Source: Atrichornis clamosus
Taxonomy: Eukaryota; Chordata; Aves; Passeriformes; Menuridae
Length of the DNA stretch: 64,000 bases
NCBI GenBank assembly: GCA_013400975.1
Contig: WBMZ01010837.1
Span: 124,001 to 188,000, forward strand
Direction of reading: 5' to 3'
Positions 12,601 to 23,599 of this stretch are shown piece after piece (the first letter of the stretch is position 1; each line of letters begins with the position of its first letter). The notes beneath the pieces are model-generated. The model worked only from the letters and a program-made list of their open reading frames with translations, searched no databases and was not told where the DNA came from. A program made the translations under genes and the position numbers.

Positions 12601-14715
12601 CATGACAAAATGTGGCTGTCTTCTGATTCTCTTGCTGATTCCTCTAAAACAAAAAAAATTTCAGTACTTGATCTTCTGTGTTGTTTTTTCTGTCGCTGTA
12701 GTTTCTGCATATCTGTTTTGGCCTTGTCCTAAAACATACAAAAAAAACCCCCAAAACAAAAAAAACATTCTGAGAAGACTTGGTTGCTTGGGAAAATCTT
12801 AAGTAATGTCCTTTCTCAAATGATAATTTTTACTTTGAAAAGAAAGGTGTTCTTGAAAATTTTTTGTTTCTTTTAAATTTCAGGATATGAAACACAGGGA
12901 AGACTTGAGGCATCTGAATGTTTGTAGTGTTGATCCCCCTGGTTGTACAGATATTGATGATGCGTTACATTGTAGAGAAACAGAAAATGGAAATATAGAG
13001 GTAAATCCAGTCATTTACTTATTTACTTCTTCCTTTATTTTACAAACAGTGCAGTAGTGGTAAATGACATGTGCAAGCTCCAGATCTGTTGTAAATAAAT
13101 TAATGGTGTTTGCACAGCTGCAAGATGGTAGTAAAAAAAGGGAGTTGATTTGCATTAGTTCAGTGTCAAAAGTGGGAATTCAGTGTTCTAAATTCACCCT
13201 GCTTTATCCTCATTTGTGTTGGGAGTTTAACATAAAATTTATTAACTGCTTTAGCTAAGTATCGTAAACAAGGATATTTACAGCTAGGATAAGGAACTTA
13301 GAATAAGGAACTAGGATATCAGAAAAAAGCTAAGCCACTGCTGTAATGCATATGGAATTATTATTTTCTTTTTAAAAAGGCAGTGAAAAGCTGCAGACTT
13401 AACACCAGCTCTCTACCCCCTTATATTTGATTTAGTCAGATTGTCTTTATAAATTAATTTGGAATTGTAATAGCAGGGTGTGCCAAAATGGAAGGTCTAG
13501 CAAACAGAAAGCAAAACCAAATTTGCAGTGAGCCTTGAAGAAAATGAAAGAGGTAATTTGAGCCCTCAAGCAAAGAAGAGTTGCATTGGTAGTGAATATA
13601 ACTTTCCCCTAAATTTACAAATGCCCTTCTTTTTAATAATTGCTGCTACTATACATTCTTTTAATATCAGTATGATAAGTTTTAACTATTCTTAAGTACA
13701 GGAGCTGCTGAAGGGAACTGGGAATGGATAAATTGGGTTGTAAAAACTTGGAAAAGTTTCTTTCATGTTGAGAACTGTTTCTGTTTAATGAGATGCATAA
13801 TGTGATGCTTGTTTTTTAGGTTGGTGTACATATTGCAGATGTCAGTCATTTTATTCGCCCAGGAAATGCTTTGGATGAGGAGTCAGTAAAAAGAGGAACA
13901 ACAGTGTATCTATGTGAAAAAGTAATTGTTTTCTACAGCCTTCCATACGATTAATTGGTTGGATTTTCATTGCTTCCTCTTAATTCTTGGGAGTGGAGAC
14001 ATTATCTCTAAACTAAGGAGAAAAAAAAGTAGACTTAATTTGTCTAAGACAATTTCATTTTCCTTTTTATCTTTTAAAATCCATTATCTGGAAAATATCC
14101 CTTTCAACTCTTGTTTGAAGCATTATTAGCATGTGGTTCTGAAACTGGAGTACTCTTTTAATACCAGTCTGAAATTGCAGAAGTAGCCTGGTTTTGCCTT
14201 TTCCTTTTTTGTTTGTTTGTTTTTGATTTGTTGTTTTTGTTGGTGTTTTTGTTGGGTTGGTTTTTTTGTTGGTGTTTTTTTTCCTTGATAGCTAAATCTC
14301 TGAGTTTTCCTATGATTTGCACTGGTTAACACTGTAGACTTAGTCCTGTTTATTTCTTCCAGACCACAATTTCATTTCAGAAATAACTGTTACTAAAAAA
14401 GGAATAACTGAAATGGATCTTGGAAGGAATTTCCTTAAAGTAGTTTACTTTTCTTTCAGAAATCTGAGCTTTCTTAGTAAAAAAATAATTATTACCTCCA
14501 AGCTTTTATTATTTCAGGAAGTTAGAATACATACTTACAGAGAATCATGATTTTTATTCTTTGCTTTGCAGAGGATTGATATGGTTCCAGAGCTACTTAG
14601 TTCCAACTTATGTTCCCTGAGATCTAATGTGGACAGGTATATGTATATTATCCATACTTTGATCCTGGCAAGAAACTACAGATGTTTATGTATGGATTTT
14701 AACATATTTTCCCCT

Positions 14716-14761
<46 letters not shown>

Positions 14762-17700
14762 CTTGCATTTTCATGCATATGGGAGATGAACCATAAGGCA
14801 GAAATTCTAAAAACCAGATTTACAAAAAGTATTATTAATTCCAAGGTTAGTAATGTAAATATTATTAAAATTCTGAAAAATAGCTGGAAACCATATTATA
14901 AAAACAATGATCAACAGACTTGATAATAAAGTTTTCTTTCTGATTAATGAATTACATTTTCTTAGAATCAAAAAATTATGTTGAAATACTAAAAGTGTTT
15001 GGTTTTGCCCTGTTCTTTTAAACCTCTAGGGCTGCAATGTTTTTGTGTGCAGTTACTTTGTGTATGATTTATATAGGATGTGGTTGCTATATACCAGCTA
15101 GTCAGTTATATTCAGTGGATTCTGTAGGTGTTTAATACATTTCTGAAAATTAGCCCTCTAATGTATAAGATACATCTGTGATCAGCAAAAGAAAAAAGCA
15201 CTGTAAATGCCTGGTATTTCTTAATATCCTGCATAGATATGTCCTCATTTGTCCATTATTTTTTACGAATAACAGGGATTTAGGTATTGAGTGTAAAGCT
15301 TTGTATTATTGTGAACCAACTTATGACAACAAGCTGCACTTTCTGTGAGAGACAACTATGTTTTCTTTTTCAGTATTCAATTATGTATCATAATGTCTGG
15401 GTTTTTTGAACCTCTTCTAGGCTTCTCTTACATATGCTGAAGCACAGATGAGGATTGATTCAGCAACTATGAATGATGATATTACTACCAGCCTACGTGG
15501 ACTAAACAAATTAGCAAAAATTCTGAAGAAGAAAAGAATTGATAATGGGTAAACCATGCAGTGTACCTGTTTCCTTCCCCCCCACCTTTTTTTCTTTCTG
15601 ACTTTTTTTGTTGTCAAGATATATAATGGTCCTGTGTCCATTTTTCTAGTGAAAAATCTTACGAAAAAGAAGTATTTTGCCATTTTGATTTGCATAAAAA
15701 TGCTTATCTTTATTTCCCCAGAAATCTGAATTTGGGATATTAACTTTTTCTTCACAAGATCAATCAGTATGGATCTCTTAGAGTCATAAAAACACAACCA
15801 AAGGCGTAGTGTTGAAATTTTAGGAGCTATTTTGTATATCAGCATGACAATTTCTGCGAATTTGAACATCAATCCCACAAATTTATTTTTAATTTCTGCT
15901 AATTTTAAATTATGCTTTAATGATAACCCCAGATGATGTGTACAGGCTTGCAGCTCAGCTGCTCTGTCTGCTGTACTGTTTCCCTAATACCACTTCCTGT
16001 ATTCCAGAGCCTTGACACTTTCGTCACCAGAAGTTCGTTTCCACATGGACAGTGAAACTCATGATCCTATTGATCTGCAGACTAAGGAGCTGAAGTATGC
16101 ATTTTATTTATTAGTTAATTCAGGATAGGGATGGAATTAGAGACATGTATAAGTAGCAACATTTAGTTAATAGTTTACAAAGTTCCTATAATAGTGCAGG
16201 ACAGTCACAGAATTAGAATTGGGTTGGAAGGGACCTTGAATGATTGCCTAGTTCTAACTCCCCTGCCACGAGCCCAGACACTTTCTACTAGACCAGGTTG
16301 CTCAGAGTCCCACCCAGCCTGGGTTTGAACACTTCCAGTGATGGGGCATCCAAAACTTCTTTGGTCAAGCTTATCCTTGGAAAGAGAATTCCTCTATTTT
16401 TGCTTCATATATGAACTTGTGTCTTTACTGCTAATTTAACAGAGCACTAAGTTCCAAACTGCCCTGGCTTCTCTATGGTGCTTTTGTACTGGTAGTAACA
16501 AAGGAGAGAAAGTAAAATTTGTGAGTTAAGGATTACTGAAACCTTAAGAACAATTAAGGACATATGCAGCAATACAGTTTTACGGAGATGTTCTAGAAAT
16601 GGGGCTACTGATTCAATTTCTGAAGATAAATACTTACTTGCATACTACTACTTAGCTTCTGTGCTAAAATCTGCACTGAGTTCTGTCACAGCTTTATGTT
16701 GTGCAACATGTTCCTTTCAAACTTAATATGCACTATATTTTAACAGTACTTGTAGGAAGAAATCAAGAGGCTTATCTGTTGGTCTTTCCAGGCATTTTAA
16801 TCAGCATTTTTCTTTAATTTGATATTTTAGAATATGTCAGGTTTTTTTCTTCTGACTCAATATATGAAACTTAATAAGCATTGTGTTTTTAGTCTTAGAA
16901 TTGCTTGCCTAATTGTATAAATGTTCAAAACCACTAGTTAATATTATATAATATGGTTAGAATGGTGGAATGTTTCTTCATTAGGCACTCAAAGTAAATG
17001 TATAATTTAATGCTTTTCTAACAATATAAAATATTTTATCTTGATAGAGAAACAAATTCCATGGTTGAAGAGTTCATGTTGCTTGCCAATATTTCTGTAG
17101 CACAGAAAATTTATGATGAGTTCCCAGAGTTTGCTTTGCTGCGGAAGCATCCTGCTCCTCCTCCATCAAATTATGAAATCCTTGTGAAGGCTGCAAAGTC
17201 CAAGGCAGGTTTTTACGATGCTAATTAAGTGAATTAATTATGAAAAGTTGTTTTCTCTCTGGTTGGCCACTTACACAAGAATAAGGGTTGGAAAACAGTA
17301 TTTTAAAAGTGTATCAGTTACACTTTGAAATCACTGGTACTTGTAGCAAGATAATTGTACCTCTAGATGAAAGGAAGAATCTTGTGCCTTTTGAACCCTT
17401 AGGTAAAGAAGACAAATCACTCTCTAAGTCTTGTATTGCAGCACTTGCGCACTGTGAATATTTCTCCTTTCCAAGTCATGTGATTTCTGAGCCAGTTTCT
17501 GGATCACATACATTATTGATGTGACTGATCAATTTTTAAGTATATCAAACAACATTTCTCTTAAAAGTCAGGAAGTAAGAAAATGTGTTCGTAGTGTCCA
17601 TCCTCTGCATAGATCAGCTAGAGGTTTATTTAGCCTGAAGCAAGTCTAATTTAGTTAAGGATTCCGAACAAACTACTTTTCCATTTTCAGGATCTTTTAT

Positions 17701-20700
17701 TTGGGCTAAACTTGTAACTTCGTAGGTACTGTGATGTGCATTCATATTTCCTTTCAACTCTTTCTCCACCCCCTTATTTTTTTCTTAAGGGTAAGAGAGA
17801 AACTCCCAAATTCTTTCAGTGTGATGTTAATAGACAAGCCTAAACCTAGTCCATTTAATTTTCTACTGCTATAAAACTGGAATAATGATAATGATTTCAT
17901 TTGTGTTCTGAAAATTAGTTTTGCAGTACTGCTTTACTTGGAAAGCTAAATTCCTGCGCATAGATAAATATTCTTTTAAATAAAAAACAAAGTGGTTTTT
18001 TTACTACTTCTGACACAACCGCCACAATTGGGTATTAATATATTAATAATTTATACTTTTAAAATAAATATGCAGTTATCTTACCACAGTAGAGGTATAA
18101 TTTGATCTCTGAATCATACTTTGTTGTCAGTGTTTTACATGAAGGAAAGAGCATTCAACTGATCATATGATTAAACTTACTTTGCATTTCTGGAAATTAA
18201 AAATGCATTATGTATTTTCACACTACCTGAATTTTTATCAGAGAGCACTGGCAAAGAGGGAACAAAATGTCGTACACTACTAGCATGATTCACAAATCAT
18301 TTTTCCAAGTATAGATTATAATAATTTTGGAGAGGAAATACAACAAAGTCACTTACCTTATGCTTGGATGAAAATCTTTGTGTGGCATAAATACAGGGAT
18401 TTTTTAATAATCCTTCTGATTTATTCAATAAGGGGATAGAAAAGTCAAACCAAAGGGAATAAAAAAACTCACTAATATTGGCATAAAGTGCTCTTAGTTC
18501 AGAATGGATGTCTTTTCTGAATTCCTAGGCTATGGACTCAGCATTTCATTTTTTGCATAGAGCATTAGCAATAATGAGGAAGGGACCCGTGCATGGATAG
18601 ATTTTGTTTTTGTACTAGTGTCATGCCATTATGTTACTGTGATACCTGTGCCAGATGCTAGGATTACCATGGATGTAAGTGTTCCATTTCTGCTTATGTT
18701 CTTAATATGTGGTAGTAATGCCTGACCTTTTTTATTTCTTCTCTCATTCCAGAATTTGGAAATTAAGACAGATTCAGCAAAGGCTTTAGCTGAATCATTA
18801 GACAAAGCTGAATCTCCTACGTTCCCCTACCTAAATACGCTGCTGCGAATTTTGACCACTCGCTGCATGATGCAAGCTGTTTATTTCTGCTCTGGAATGG
18901 ATAATGATTTCCATCACTATGGTTTAGCATCACCTATTTATACCCACTTTACCTCACCCATTAGAAGGTACTTTTATTTTATGAAAGTTTCAGGGAACAA
19001 AAAGGAATTATTTATTTGTTAAGAAATTCTATTTTACATTGTGGTGTCATCCATTTAAAACAAAATACTCTTTGTGTTCAGTGTTAGATGTCTGTTGAAA
19101 CAGCAGTGGCTTACATGGTGGTCCATCTCCATATAAGCTCCCAGGATGACTGTACAGGACCCCTATGGTTTAGACACATTTTTTAAAAGTACTTGTAAAA
19201 ATAATAGAAATACATGCCTAATACAGATGTCTGGCATAGAAATGCACTTTGAGGCCAGTTAGCAGTAGTCTTAGCCAATGACTGAGGCAGAGTTTGCCCA
19301 GTCGTTTTTCAGATGGAACCTGTGTTTAAATTTTGATGAGACTGTATTTTAAGTATGAAACACTGGTAAGTGGAAACTTGCTATTGTAGCTGCTGCCTTA
19401 TAACGAAATCACGCTTCTTGGAAAAGCAGGTTGGTCTTTTTCTTCTAACCAAGAAGTATCTTGAGTTTTGAAGAAAATAACTGTTACCATATTTTACTCC
19501 TTAGAAACATTTCAAGTGAAATCTCTTTGTGGATTAAAATTCCTGTGTATTTATGTGGATAATTCGTGGAACTTCTAGGAGTTCAGTTCTTACCAGACGT
19601 ATTAAAAAGTTCCTTGCTGAAGGTCTATTAGTTATGTAACGAGAAGTTCAAATGTGATTATGCTTTGCAGACCAATGGCATTGAAATACTACGCTAAATT
19701 TGTCTAGTTCATGGGAAAGGGAAGAGGAATTGGCTTAAAATGCCTTGCTGAAAGATCATTCTTTAGTCCAAAAATAAAACTTTGTTTCCTTTTTGTAAAC
19801 ATTGAACAATACAGGCTCTATTGGTACAATATAGTAAAGAATTCGTCTTGGGAAACAGTTCATTCAGGCTCAGCAGTGCATTGTTGGTGAGCAAAGAGAT
19901 CAATCTTGAATCAATACAGGGAATTGCATTATTACAAAAACTTCTAGATCATAGAAGTTACAAAAACAAACATATGTTCAGAAACTTTTTTAATTTTCAA
20001 AAAGTATGTTTTACTGGGTCATTGATCATGTATCCTCATTTTTGCAGGTATGCTGATATTATAGTCCATCGGCTTTTGGCAGTGGCCATAGGAGCAGACA
20101 GTACTTACCCAGAACTTACAGATAAACACAAACTAGCAGAGATGTGTAAAAATCTCAATTACCGACATAAAATGGCACAATATGCACAAAGAGCCTCTGT
20201 TGCATTCCATACACACGTAAGTAGTTCTGAGATGTTAGGAGTAACGATGGACAATTCCAGTGCAAAACTAAGCAAGTCTGCAGAAGTGATAAAGGCTGAG
20301 GGATGCTTCTTTGACGAAAAGCTTAAAACGTTACTTTGCTTGTTATGAAAAACTCAGAATAGCATCTTGAAGATTCTTTTATAAATATGCATGGTCTAAT
20401 ACTACAGTAATGTTATCAATGGTTTATGTGATTTTTTAAAAAATCTGCTTTCAGTATATGCTGTGTAATTATTAAGTACAGATGTGTATTTGAATGTTTT
20501 ATTTTTCTGAGACAGTGTATTTGTAATTCAGAAGAGGCTTTTTTTTCAATTTGCCTGTTTTACTTTTATTACAGCTGTTCTTCAAAACCAAGGGGGTAGT
20601 AAATGAGGATGCATATATATTATTTGTAAGAAAAAATGCAATTGTGGTTCTGATTCCCAAGTATGGGTTAGAAGGAACAGTCTTCTTCGAAGAAAAAGAC

Positions 20701-23239
20701 AAACCAACACCAAAACTGGAGTATAACAATGAGGTATGTTCTTACTATTATTCTTAAGGTTTGTTCTTAAACACCTTTATTTTTTTATTTAGTAACTGAG
20801 CAGAATGACTAAAATCTATTCTAGCTGGATTTAGAGGGGTAAGAGAGGCTTTTCTAAATGCAAGTTTATTAATATGTAGTAGTAGTGCCACTCTAGTCTT
20901 TGTAAGTCTAAATAAATTTTGACAGGAATTGCTTTCTGTAATAGACACTACTGATACCTAAGTATCTGATTAACTACTGCAAAAAATGTATATACCACAT
21001 ATAATGACACGGAATATTCAGTACAGTAATTTTTGGTCATTTTTATTTACAAGTAACAATATTTTCATACAAAAATACTTGTATAAAACATAAGACATTG
21101 CAAATAGTGTTTATACAAAATTTGAACTTTCAGGTACCATCACTTACCGTGGAAGACACAACATTACGTGTATTTGATAAAGTTAAAGTGAACATTATGT
21201 TAGATGATTCCAACATCCAACATCAGAAAATGCGAATGGTCTTGGTAGAACCAAAGGTAAGGCACAAGATGGTTAAAACCATATTATCTTTCAGTAATGT
21301 TAAAAAACCATCATGTGGTAAAATTGAAATTTAACCCAGAAGAAAAAACATAATTTAGCAGCAGCTTGTAATGGTTGCTTCATATCCACTCTCAATAAAA
21401 CGCAGGTCTGCTTTCACTGGCTGTCGAAAAGAATAGAGGCCTCTAAATTAAACTTCTGTTCTGGGCCCATCAGGATATTTCCACTGGTGAAAAAGATGAT
21501 GATTTGCTGAAGTAGTATCTTGAATTTCAGGGTTCTGTAATCAAATCTCCTCTGAAAATTTGCCAGAACTCAGTAGGATCTTTTCTTTGCTCCAGTGAAT
21601 TACAGCGTTACTGTTATGGGTGGCTCAGAAGAAAACTCTGTAGAATTGCTGGCTGTCAGCAGCAGTTCTGTCTTACAACTCCCACAATATAAAAGTTCTC
21701 TCTTGATAATGTTTTAAGAACTATAATGTCCTCATAGCTGTCTCTAGTCTCAAGACTTCAATTCTAACTTCTCTGTGCATCTGGGACACTGGGGCTTTCA
21801 CTCCGTCTCACACCTTAGGCCTGCTAAGTATTTTCCATGACATTACAAAATTGTGCACTTACAGTAAGGTACATGTCATTTTCTTGCTAAACAGGTGGTT
21901 GCGGTAATTGAGTATTCCTATTCATAGGGAAAAAAGACAACCCAAAATAAGCAAGAGCTTCTTGTTTATACAGTCAAACATTTTTTATTTTCCTTGAGAA
22001 ATGTTTCCAATCACATGTCAATATTCAGATGTTTGAGCTGTTGTATTAGCTTGAACCATAGAATGGTTTGGGTTACAAGGGACCTTAAAGATCATTTACT
22101 TCCAAAGCCCCTGCCATGGGCCAGGACACCTTTCTCTAGATCAGGTTGCTCAAGGCCCCATCCAACCTGGCCTTGAACACTTCTAGGGATGGAGCATCCC
22201 CAGCTTCTCTGGGAAACTTCTTCCAGTGCCTCACCACTAAGAGTAAAGAATTTTTTCTGAATACCTGAACTGAACCAACCCTCTTTCATCTTAAAGCCAT
22301 TCTCCCCTTTCCGGTCACTGCATGCCCTTGTAAAAAGTCTCTCCCCAGCCTTCTTGTACGCTGCCCTTTCAGGTACCGGAAGGCTGCTCAAAGGTCTCCC
22401 TGAAACCTCCTCTTCTCCAGGCTGTACTAATTTCTGTGAAGGTCCCTACTCTACAAAGCTAATACTGTAATTTTATTTTATCCCTTAATACAGGATTGGC
22501 TGTACTGCTTAAGCCAAACCACTAATTCTAAACGTCAATTACCAGTCCTCCTTTCTAGTAAGGAAGGAGTACGGGAATAAAATGCATATGCAGTGATCAT
22601 TCCCTTTGTGTCCATTCAAAGGTTTCAGCAACTTACAACATAAGTACTCTCACTCAGGGACATCTCTGTGTTCAGTCTACAGTCTTGTTCTGTAAATTTA
22701 ATCTCTTCCCACCTTACAATTCTAATTCCCACATCATCTTGTAAGAGTGAGTTCCACAGCTCACTCTGTATGGAAAGTACTTAACCTTTCATTTGTTTCA
22801 AACATGCTACATCATACTGCTAGTTGAGTGGTAGAGTGGGGAGGCTAAGGCCTCTTTTCATCTCATTCCTACCCCCATGCTTTACAAGGATTTGCTAACG
22901 AAGGCATGGCAAAGAACCTGCTGTCTTTGTCAGGAGGGGTGCTTCTGCTTCTTTGCCTTTTCCAGCTTTTATTTCAGGTGAGTGTTCTAGCTGGGTTTGT
23001 TCAAAGATGGTAGACCCTCTTTTAGATGATTTTTTAAATCGAAAGTTTCTGATGTTGACACAGCGTTTGTAAAAGGTTTGTACAAGTTTTATCAGGATAG
23101 TAAAAATTGAGCTAAAAATGTTCTGGCTTCTATTCTTTTCTTACTGTAGATACTAGGAAATGATGTGCCTGCAAGTCTGGCTGCAGAGGTGAGCAGCAAG
23201 GACGAACCAGAGAAAAAGAAAAAGAAGCTACAAAAATAA
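3205..23239 (+). CDS. DIS3: DIS3, RNA exosome 3'-5' exoribonuclease and endonuclease, complete
   Basis: DIS3/RRP44 is the catalytic subunit of the nuclear RNA exosome. Exons: 3205-3456, 5646-5803, 6549-6742, 6855-6928, 7997-8164, 9049-9213, 10119-10232, 10321-10458, 11548-11694, 12884-13000, 13820-13921, 14572-14636, 14761-14845, 15421-15548, 16008-16094, 17048-17204, 18753-18967, 20048-20216, 20575-20733, 21134-21256, 23150-23239. They sum to 2907 bases, or 968 residues (human 958). Residues 31-39 carry the three-cysteine CR3 motif. The PIN domain (about 72-190) keeps the metal ligands D77, E105, D154 and D185. Two cold-shock domains follow. The RNB domain (about 475-800) keeps D493, D495 and D496 in the TDIDD motif and R788 in TSPIRR. 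An S1 domain spans about 846-940 and the C-terminus is Lys-rich. The start is the island ATG that opens [14 protein letters not shown]. Odd points are a GC donor after exon 16, a weak donor after exon 6 (ATT|GTACGA), and a Gly/Pro/Ala-rich linker (about 40-65) between CR3 and PIN that accounts for the extra residues. Confidence 0.97.
3815..3950 (+). repeat. G/T-rich low-complexity tract in DIS3 intron 1
   Basis: A run of TTTG, TGTG and T-rich words interrupted by single C or A bases. It creates spurious open frames on both strands. A similar tract lies at about 14205-14290 in DIS3 intron 11. Confidence 0.7.
14205..14290 (+). repeat. G/T-rich low-complexity tract in DIS3 intron 11
   Basis: Short TTTG and TTGGTGTTTT words repeat imperfectly. 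It lies between exon 11 (ending 13921) and exon 12 (starting 14572) and shows no coding features. Confidence 0.6.
14719..14756 (+). repeat. (TC)19 microsatellite acting as a splice polypyrimidine tract
   Basis: Nineteen uninterrupted TC units end two bases before the AG (14759-14760) of the acceptor for DIS3 exon 13. The pyrimidine tract of this acceptor is therefore the microsatellite itself, preceded by a C/T-rich stretch from 14711. Confidence 0.95.
16203..16375 (-). mobile_element. CR1 LINE 3' fragment in DIS3 intron 15
   Basis: The plus strand carries the antisense CR1 3' signature (TTGGGTTGGAAGGGACCTTG), then the AGACCAGGTTGCTCAGAG and AACACTTCCAGTGATGGGGC blocks. It is short, 5'-truncated and moderately diverged. 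Confidence 0.88.
17205..18752 (+). other. DIS3: GC-AG intron of DIS3 (intron 16)
   Basis: Exon 16 ends in a Lys codon (AAG, 17202-17204) and the next bases are GCAGGT. The next exon begins after AG at 18751-18752 with Asn-Leu-Glu-Ile-Lys. Only a cut at 17204/17205 joins the two in frame and matches the conserved protein. The nearest GT, at 17209, would shift the frame. GC-AG introns are a known minor class spliced by the U2 spliceosome. Confidence 0.85.
22056..22445 (-). mobile_element. CR1 LINE 3' fragment in DIS3 intron 20
   Basis: This is the longest of the avian-type CR1 3' ends here. The plus strand begins with ATAGAATGGTTTGGGTTAC and AGGGACCTTAAAGATCATTT and continues through the GATCAGGTTGCTCAAGGCCC block to CTCTTCTCCAGGCTG. 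It is antisense to DIS3 and lies between exons 20 and 21. Confidence 0.92.
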
Positions 23240-23480
23240 CTGGATATAAAAGTTAATAAGAAGTCACACAAGTACTTGCATTTACAAATTTTTCCCTATG
23301 GGCAAAATGCTGGAAGCAGGTTTTGTTTACTTTTTAAATACACATTTTAATAATCTGTAAAAAAAATATTTTTTAAAGCTAAGTTTTTTATGACTATGAA
23401 TGCAGAGTAAGTTTTAAGATCATGTATATCTACACCGTGGTCCTGTGGGTGAAAATAAATATTTCTGCAAAGTGAAGAAA
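23240..23480 (+). other. DIS3: DIS3 3' UTR
   Basis: AT-rich sequence follows the TAA at 23237-23239 and leads to a canonical polyadenylation signal at 23454-23459. A short UTR of about 240 bases is implied if that signal is used. Confidence 0.65.
23454..23459 (+). terminator. DIS3: DIS3 polyadenylation signal AATAAA
   Basis: A canonical hexamer lies 215 bases after the stop codon and a T-rich downstream element follows at about 23490-23500. It is the first AATAAA after the stop. Confidence 0.75.
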
Positions 23481-23599
23481 TTATCGTAGAGTTTCTTTTT
23501 AATAGCCTTAAAGCCATTTGAGAGCCTGACAGAAGTCAGCACCTTCAGTGCATTCTCTTTAGCAGCTCAGAACTGAAAGAAGTAATTGAACAATGTAGG

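Noticed and set aside
15417..15878. 153-codon minus-strand open frame
   Set aside because: It is antisense to DIS3 exon 14 and the following intron, with no recognisable protein or splice partners.
17205..17215. Use of the GT at 17209 as donor for DIS3 exon 16
   Set aside because: It would add five bases and shift the frame; the flanking conserved residues join perfectly with the GC donor.
22092..22391. 99-codon minus-strand open frame
   Set aside because: It lies wholly within a CR1 3' fragment, in the non-coding end of that element.
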